A program made the translations under genes and the position numbers. 18,015 nucleotides of DNA, from the NCBI GenBank assembly GCA_002358875.1, contig DEPS01000080.1, positions 23,048 to 41,062 on the forward strand, in the 5' to 3' direction. Of this stretch, positions 14,389 to 18,015 are shown one piece after another. The notes below the pieces were generated by a model, which saw nothing but the letters and a program-made list of their open reading frames with translations, was not told where the DNA came from and did not search any database. The stretch is from Lachnospiraceae bacterium UBA3386 (GTDB lineage Bacteria; Bacillota; Clostridia; Lachnospirales; Lachnospiraceae). How positions within the stretch are numbered: the first letter of the stretch is position 1; every line of letters begins with the position of its first letter.

Positions 14389-14418
14389 TTGTATTTATTT
14401 CGCGTTCTGTGATAAACT
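14389..14418 (+). promoter_or_regulatory. Candidate prs promoter
   Basis: TTGTAT (14389-14394) and an extended -10 TGA-TAAACT (14410-14418) lie 18 bp apart. The leader of about 80 nt carries a TACCGC/GCGGTA hairpin (14462-14479) just before the purine-rich ribosome binding region. The region around it (14360-14455) is more AT-rich than its surroundings. Confidence 0.45.
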
Positions 14419-14503
14419 CGTCTTATAAAGATACATATCAAGAAGCATATCACCCCGCCGGTACCGCATATCAGCGGTATGAAGAAGAAAGGAAGCAAAT
14501 CTG

Positions 14504-15697
14504 ATGGAACCCCACGAAAAAGACGATAAGAGAATACTGGACAATGCCCCTTTCGGTCAGCTGGGACTCATCACTGTCTCCGGATGCGAAGAAATGGGGA
14601 AGGAAGTCGATACTTATCTCACCAAATGGCGCTCAGAACGCCAGCATGAACATGCCGACAGCCCTGCTTTCGCAGGATACCAGCGTCCGACTTACATTAT
14701 CAATTCCAGAGTTCCCCGCTTTGGTACTGGTGAAGCCAAGGGTGTCCTGGACGAGTCCGTCCGCGGTATGGATCTCTATATCCTCGTGGATGTCGTCAAT
14801 TACAGCAGAACTTACAAGATGTTCGGGTTCCAGAATCACATGTCCCCGGACGACCATTTTCAGAATCTTAAGCGCGTGATCGCGGCAGTCGGCGGAAAAG
14901 CCCGCCGGATCACAGTGATCATGCCCTACCTGTACGAAAGCATTCAGTCAAAACGGGTCTCCAGAGAATCCCTCGACTGCGCGATCGCACTGCAGGAGCT
15001 CGTCCGCATGGGCGTCGACAACATCATCACCTTTGATGCCCACGACCCCCGCGTCCAGAACGCCATCCCTCTCAACGGATTTGACACAGTCCGCCCCACC
15101 TATCAGTTCATCAAGGGGCTCTTAAGCAGCGTCCCCGATCTTCAGATCGACAGCAGCCACATGCTGGTCATCAGTCCCGACGAGGGCGGCATGAAGCGCG
15201 CCGTCTATTTTGCCAACATCCTGGGGCTGGACATGGGAATGTTTTACAAGCGCCGCGATTACACACGCCGCGACTATCCCATCGTTTCATTCGAGTTTTT
15301 GGGCTCCAGCGTCAAGGGAAAGGACATGATCGTCATCGACGACATGCTTGCTTCCGGTGACAGCGCGATCGAGGTCGCTCAGGCCCTCAAGAAAAAGGGC
15401 GCAAAGCGCGTCTTCCTCTGCGCCACCTTCGGTCTGTTTACCGACGGCCTCGAGAAATTCGACAGAGCCTACGAAAACGGGAATATCGACAAGATCTTCA
15501 CGACCAATCTGGTATACCAGCCCAAGGAGCTCCTCGAAAGACCCTGGCACTACAGCTGCGATATGAGCAAATTCATCGCCTACATCATCGACACATTAAA
15601 CCACGACACCACCATCAGCGACCTGCTCGATCCCTTTGAGCGTATCAAGCGGCGCATCGAAGCGTACGAAAAGAACAAGGCCGGGAACAAGAGCTGA
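14504..15697 (+). CDS. prs: Ribose-phosphate pyrophosphokinase (PRPP synthetase), long divergent type
   Basis: PRPP synthetase makes PRPP from ribose-5-phosphate and ATP for nucleotide, His, Trp and NAD synthesis; upp nearby consumes PRPP. The two phosphoribosyltransferase-like halves are visible. The PRPP loop is VIDDMLASGDSA (277-288) with paired D279 and D280. SPDEGGMKRA matches the canonical SPDxGGxxRA, the catalytic-loop Lys is probably K249 in YKRRDYTR, and FDAHDPRVQNAIP (177-189) replaces the usual DLHxxQIQGFF. The canonical RQDRKxRxREP region is changed to SIQSKRVSRES (146-156). At 397 residues it exceeds the usual 310-320, with extra N-terminal and C-terminal segments. AAAGGAAG precedes the ATG. 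The family is secure; activity and regulation may differ from textbook Prs. Confidence 0.85.
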   Translation: MEPHEKDDKRILDNAPFGQLGLITVSGCEEMGKEVDTYLTKWRSERQHEHADSPAFAGYQRPTYIINSRVPRFGTGEAKGVLDESVRGMDLYILVDVVNYSRTYKMFGFQNHMSPDDHFQNLKRVIAAVGGKARRITVIMPYLYESIQSKRVSRESLDCAIALQELVRMGVDNIITFDAHDPRVQNAIPLNGFDTVRPTYQFIKGLLSSVPDLQIDSSHMLVISPDEGGMKRAVYFANILGLDMGMFYKRRDYTRRDYPIVSFEFLGSSVKGKDMIVIDDMLASGDSAIEVAQALKKKGAKRVFLCATFGLFTDGLEKFDRAYENGNIDKIFTTNLVYQPKELLERPWHYSCDMSKFIAYIIDTLNHDTTISDLLDPFERIKRRIEAYEKNKAGNKS

Positions 15698-15782
15698 TAA
15701 CCTGTTTTCGTGCAGGCATCTGAAAGTTCGTACAGGTTCCTGACAATCCGTACAGATGTCTTACTGTCCCAAAATAAAAAAC

Positions 15783-15828
15783 CGGACTTCTTCTGTGCCC
15801 CCGGGCAGTCAGAGAAGTCCGTTTTTTT
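15783..15828. terminator. Bidirectional terminator between prs and the dCMP deaminase gene
   Basis: CGGACTTCT (15783-15791) and AGAAGTCCG (15813-15821) form a perfect 9-bp stem with an inner TGCC/GGCA stem, followed by seven T residues (15822-15828). On the other strand an A-rich stretch (15771-15781) gives TTTTTTATTTT. It can therefore serve both prs and the converging sua5-upp-comEB genes. Confidence 0.9.
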
Positions 15829-15905
15829 ATTCAGCGTCAGCCGCAAAATGTGTTGGTCAGGTAAAACCCCGAACTATATATGCCTTCTGTCAGGATCTGT
15901 TTTCT

Positions 15906-16391
15906 TCACAGATCGATCTCAATTTTTCTCCCCGACCGCTCATACCTTCGATAGGTCACTCCGGAAGCGTCAAACATGCGCTTGGACGCGATAGTGCTGT
16001 CCGCATCCGCATATTTGTCACTGTCATAGACAACGTTGCGGATCCCCGACTGGATGATCGCCTTTGCGCATTCATTGCAGGGAAACAGCGTCACATAAAT
16101 CGTTGCACCCTCCAGACTCTGCCCGCGGTTGTTGAGGATCGCATTCAGCTCGCTGTGTGTCACGTAAGGATACTTGGTCATCAGCGGTTTCCCGTCGCGC
16201 TCCCACGGAAAATCGTCATCCGAGCATCCTATAGGCAGGCCGTTATATCCCATGGACAGGATCTTGTGGTCATCACTGACGATACAGGACCCGACCTGTG
16301 TGCTCGGGTCCTTGGAGCGCATGCCGGCCAGCTTCGCAACACCCATAAAGTATTCATCCCAGGAAATATATCCGCTTCTTTTTCCCGCCAT
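15906..16391 (-). CDS. dCMP deaminase (ComEB family)
   Basis: This zinc deaminase converts dCMP to dUMP for dTMP synthesis. The 161-residue protein shows SKDPSTQVGSCIV and GYNGLPIGCSDDDFPW (family blocks), the zinc ligand and catalytic Glu in THSELNAI (H79, E81; most family members have HAE), and PCNEC with zinc ligands C105 and C108. AGAGGTGG precedes the ATG at 16391. It follows upp by 69 nt with no terminator between, so the two pyrimidine genes are likely co-transcribed. The stop is 78 nt from the shared terminator. The name comEB is used for the Bacillus homologue, where it lies in a competence locus; that context is absent here. Confidence 0.94.
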   Translation of the reverse strand: MAGKRSGYISWDEYFMGVAKLAGMRSKDPSTQVGSCIVSDDHKILSMGYNGLPIGCSDDDFPWERDGKPLMTKYPYVTHSELNAILNNRGQSLEGATIYVTLFPCNECAKAIIQSGIRNVVYDSDKYADADSTIASKRMFDASGVTYRRYERSGRKIEIDL

Positions 16392-16460
16392 TTTTCCACC
16401 TCTTCAAAGATCAAAGGCAATAACTGTTCAAAATCCCGAGCTTCGCCGATGCAGATCAGA

Positions 16461-17090
16461 TCATTTTGTCCCGAAGATCCTGTCGCCCGCATCTCCGAGG
16501 CCGGGGACGATGTAGCCGTGGTCGTTCAGGTGGTCATCGAGGGCACCGATATACAGGTCAACGTCGGGATGGGCCTCCGTAAAGGCCTTCACGCCCTCAG
16601 GCGCCGCGATGATGCAGAGGAAGCAGAGCTTTTTGCACCCGTGGTTCTTGAGCATCTGCACCGCTTCGATCGCCGATCCGCCGGTCGCGAACATGGGATC
16701 CACAACGAAGATCTGACGATCGCCGCTGTCCGCAGGAAGCTTGCAGTAATATTCCACCGGCTGAAGCGTCTCGGGGTCGCGGTAAAGACCGATGTGGCCG
16801 ACCTTGGCCGCAGGTATCATGGCGAGCATGCCGTCTACCATGCCAAGTCCCGCCCTGAGGATAGGAACGACCGCGAGCTTCTTTCCTTTGAGCTCCTTTG
16901 TTACTGTTTTGCAGATAGGGGTCTCAATTTCCACATCCTCAAGCTCCAGATCCCTGGTCGCTTCATAGCACAGGAGCATGGCAATCTCAGAAATAATGTC
17001 GCGGAACTCCCTGGTGCCGGTCTCCTTTTTCCTGATGATGCCAATTTTGTGTGCTATGAGAGGGTGATCCATTACTACGACTTTTGACAT
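16461..17090 (-). CDS. upp: Uracil phosphoribosyltransferase
   Basis: Upp salvages uracil to UMP using PRPP. The 209-residue length is normal. The protein starts with VVVMDHPLIAHKIGIIRKK and TGTREFRDIISEIAMLLCYE, the typical N-terminal blocks. Next come VVPILRAGLGMVDG and IGLYRDPETLQPVEYY. The PRPP-binding loop is VDPMFATGGSA (130-140, D131), and the uracil-binding GYIVPGLGDAGDRIFGT is at the C-terminus. GGAGGTGAAAAA precedes the ATG at 17090. It lies 94 nt after the sua5 stop; that gap holds a GC-rich CGGCG/CGCCG dyad (near 17126-17139) without a T-run, so readthrough from sua5 is likely. The glyA and rpiB genes often found near upp in Bacillota are not in the window. Confidence 0.97.
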   Translation of the reverse strand: MSKVVVMDHPLIAHKIGIIRKKETGTREFRDIISEIAMLLCYEATRDLELEDVEIETPICKTVTKELKGKKLAVVPILRAGLGMVDGMLAMIPAAKVGHIGLYRDPETLQPVEYYCKLPADSGDRQIFVVDPMFATGGSAIEAVQMLKNHGCKKLCFLCIIAAPEGVKAFTEAHPDVDLYIGALDDHLNDHGYIVPGLGDAGDRIFGTK

Positions 17091-17184
17091 TTTTTCACCT
17101 CCATTTTGTGCTTTTTACCAGAGCGGCGCAGGCGCCGGACCGTTTCCCGCCGGACAGGCAGGATCATTTTGTAACGTATGTACT

Positions 17185-18015
17185 TTAAACGTGCAGCACA
17201 TGGTGGCCTGCCGCCTTAAGCAGTCTGTTCATCACCGCAGTTCCAAGTCCGCTTCCTCCAAAGGATTCCGCGTAGATCTCCTGCGCACCTTCGTCATCAA
17301 ATTCCCTCAGGACTCTGAAAAGCTCCCTCGCGATCGACGCCTCGTCATTTCTGAAACCGACGCTCTTTACGAGGTCCGCCCTGTACAGATTTTTTGTCTC
17401 TTCCGTGCAGATAACGCCCGTGCGAAGCCCCCTGTCCGCCGCCGCGTCCGTCCTCTGATTGATCAGCGCCGCGACCTCTTTCCGGGCTCCTTCCACGACC
17501 GTCAGCCTCCCCTTGGGGGCATAATGACGATACTTCATCCCCGGCGCCTTCGGCGCCGCGCCGTTCTCCTCTTCTCCGCTTCCGGGACCTGCCGCCGTCT
17601 CTTCTCCTGAAACATCTTCCTCAAGGACAGCTTCCAGATCCTGCAATGTCACAAACCCCGGCCGCAGGACTGCCGGCTTCTCTTCTGTCAGATCTATGAT
17701 CGTGGACTCCAAGCCCAGTCCGACCTGCCCTCCGTCAATGATCATCTCCACCCTGCCGTCCAGATCCTCCCGGCAGTATCTCGCCAGCGTGGGGCTGGGG
17801 CGCCCGGAGCGGTTGGCGCTGGGCGCCGCTACAAAACCTCCCGCCGCGTCGATCAGAGCCCGGGCGATCCTGTTGGAGGGAAAGCGGACAGCTACCGTGT
17901 CCAGCCCCCCTGTCGTCTCTGCGGGGAGCTCCGGCCGCTTGGGCAGGATCATAGTGAGCGGACCGGGCCAGAAGGCCTTCGCAAGCTTTAAGGCCTCCCC
18001 GGGCACCTCAGCCGC
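17185..18015 (-). CDS. Threonylcarbamoyl-AMP synthase, Sua5/YwlC type, 5' part missing
   Basis: Sua5/TsaC makes threonylcarbamoyl-adenylate from Thr, bicarbonate and ATP for the t6A modification of ANN-decoding tRNAs. The window holds 276 codons up to the stop; the frame is open to 18015, so roughly the first 70-80 residues are missing. Visible are the YrdC-domain blocks FWPGPLTMILPK, VAVRFPSNRIARALI, APSANRSGRPSPT and VGLGLESTIIDL, then LRPGFV. After an acidic, Gly-rich linker comes KYRHYAP, typical of the connection to the C-terminal Sua5 domain, which ends at residue HV. The extra domain marks the long Sua5 form rather than short TsaC. It heads the visible sua5-upp-dCMP deaminase group. 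Confidence 0.93.
   Translation of the reverse strand, partial: AAEVPGEALKLAKAFWPGPLTMILPKRPELPAETTGGLDTVAVRFPSNRIARALIDAAGGFVAAPSANRSGRPSPTLARYCREDLDGRVEMIIDGGQVGLGLESTIIDLTEEKPAVLRPGFVTLQDLEAVLEEDVSGEETAAGPGSGEEENGAAPKAPGMKYRHYAPKGRLTVVEGARKEVAALINQRTDAAADRGLRTGVICTEETKNLYRADLVKSVGFRNDEASIARELFRVLREFDDEGAQEIYAESFGGSGLGTAVMNRLLKAAGHHVLHV

Noticed and set aside
15756..17087. A 443-codon open frame on the plus strand over the dCMP deaminase and upp genes
   Set aside because: It reads antisense through two well-identified genes and the terminator between prs and them.

Overview
This window looks like chromosomal housekeeping DNA from a fairly GC-rich member of the Clostridia, probably Lachnospiraceae. 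The evidence is the gene set: SpoVG, the GlgC/GlgD pair, a DnaD-domain protein next to a DnaI/DnaC-type helicase loader, a ComEB-type dCMP deaminase, and a two-domain Sua5-type TsaC. Strong AGGAGG ribosome binding sites, extended -10 (TGnTATAAT) promoters and GTG starts also fit Bacillota. The family-level placement is inference from protein resemblance. I see no phage, transposon, CRISPR, rRNA or tRNA.

Layout. Positions 1-330 (minus) hold the start of a PlsC-type acyltransferase, cut by the window edge. It diverges from pyrC (728-2134, plus), which runs head-on into mfd (2109-6011, minus) with a 26-bp 3' overlap. A minus-strand block then runs from high to low coordinates: glgC, glgD, spoVG, a clear terminator, pth, mfd. 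A 420-bp divergent region separates glgC from murC (plus). After murC come a cluster of DnaA boxes, a dnaD-domain gene and a dnaC/dnaI-like ATPase gene, and then a long PRPP synthetase gene (prs). A bidirectional terminator closes prs against the minus-strand genes sua5/tsaC (5' end beyond the window), upp and comEB.

How the genes work together. pyrC, prs, upp and the dCMP deaminase all belong to pyrimidine/PRPP metabolism but lie in separate transcription units. GlgC and GlgD should supply ADP-glucose for glycogen. The pth-mfd and spoVG neighbourhood resembles the spoVG-prs-spoVC(pth)-mfd region known from Bacillus, here with glgC-glgD in front of spoVG. The DnaA boxes upstream of the DnaD/loader pair suggest that DnaA may control synthesis of replication-restart and helicase-loading proteins.

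No new multi-gene system is evident. The most interesting signals are non-coding. The whole pth-mfd spacer is duplicated in tandem, with hairpins whose stems have changed in a compensating way and with a five-codon minigene made from a copied mfd start and a copied pth stop. The others are the DnaA-box cluster, a nested hairpin in the long glgC leader, and 21-bp-spaced direct repeats over the plsC promoter. All of these were read by eye; no alignment or folding program was run.
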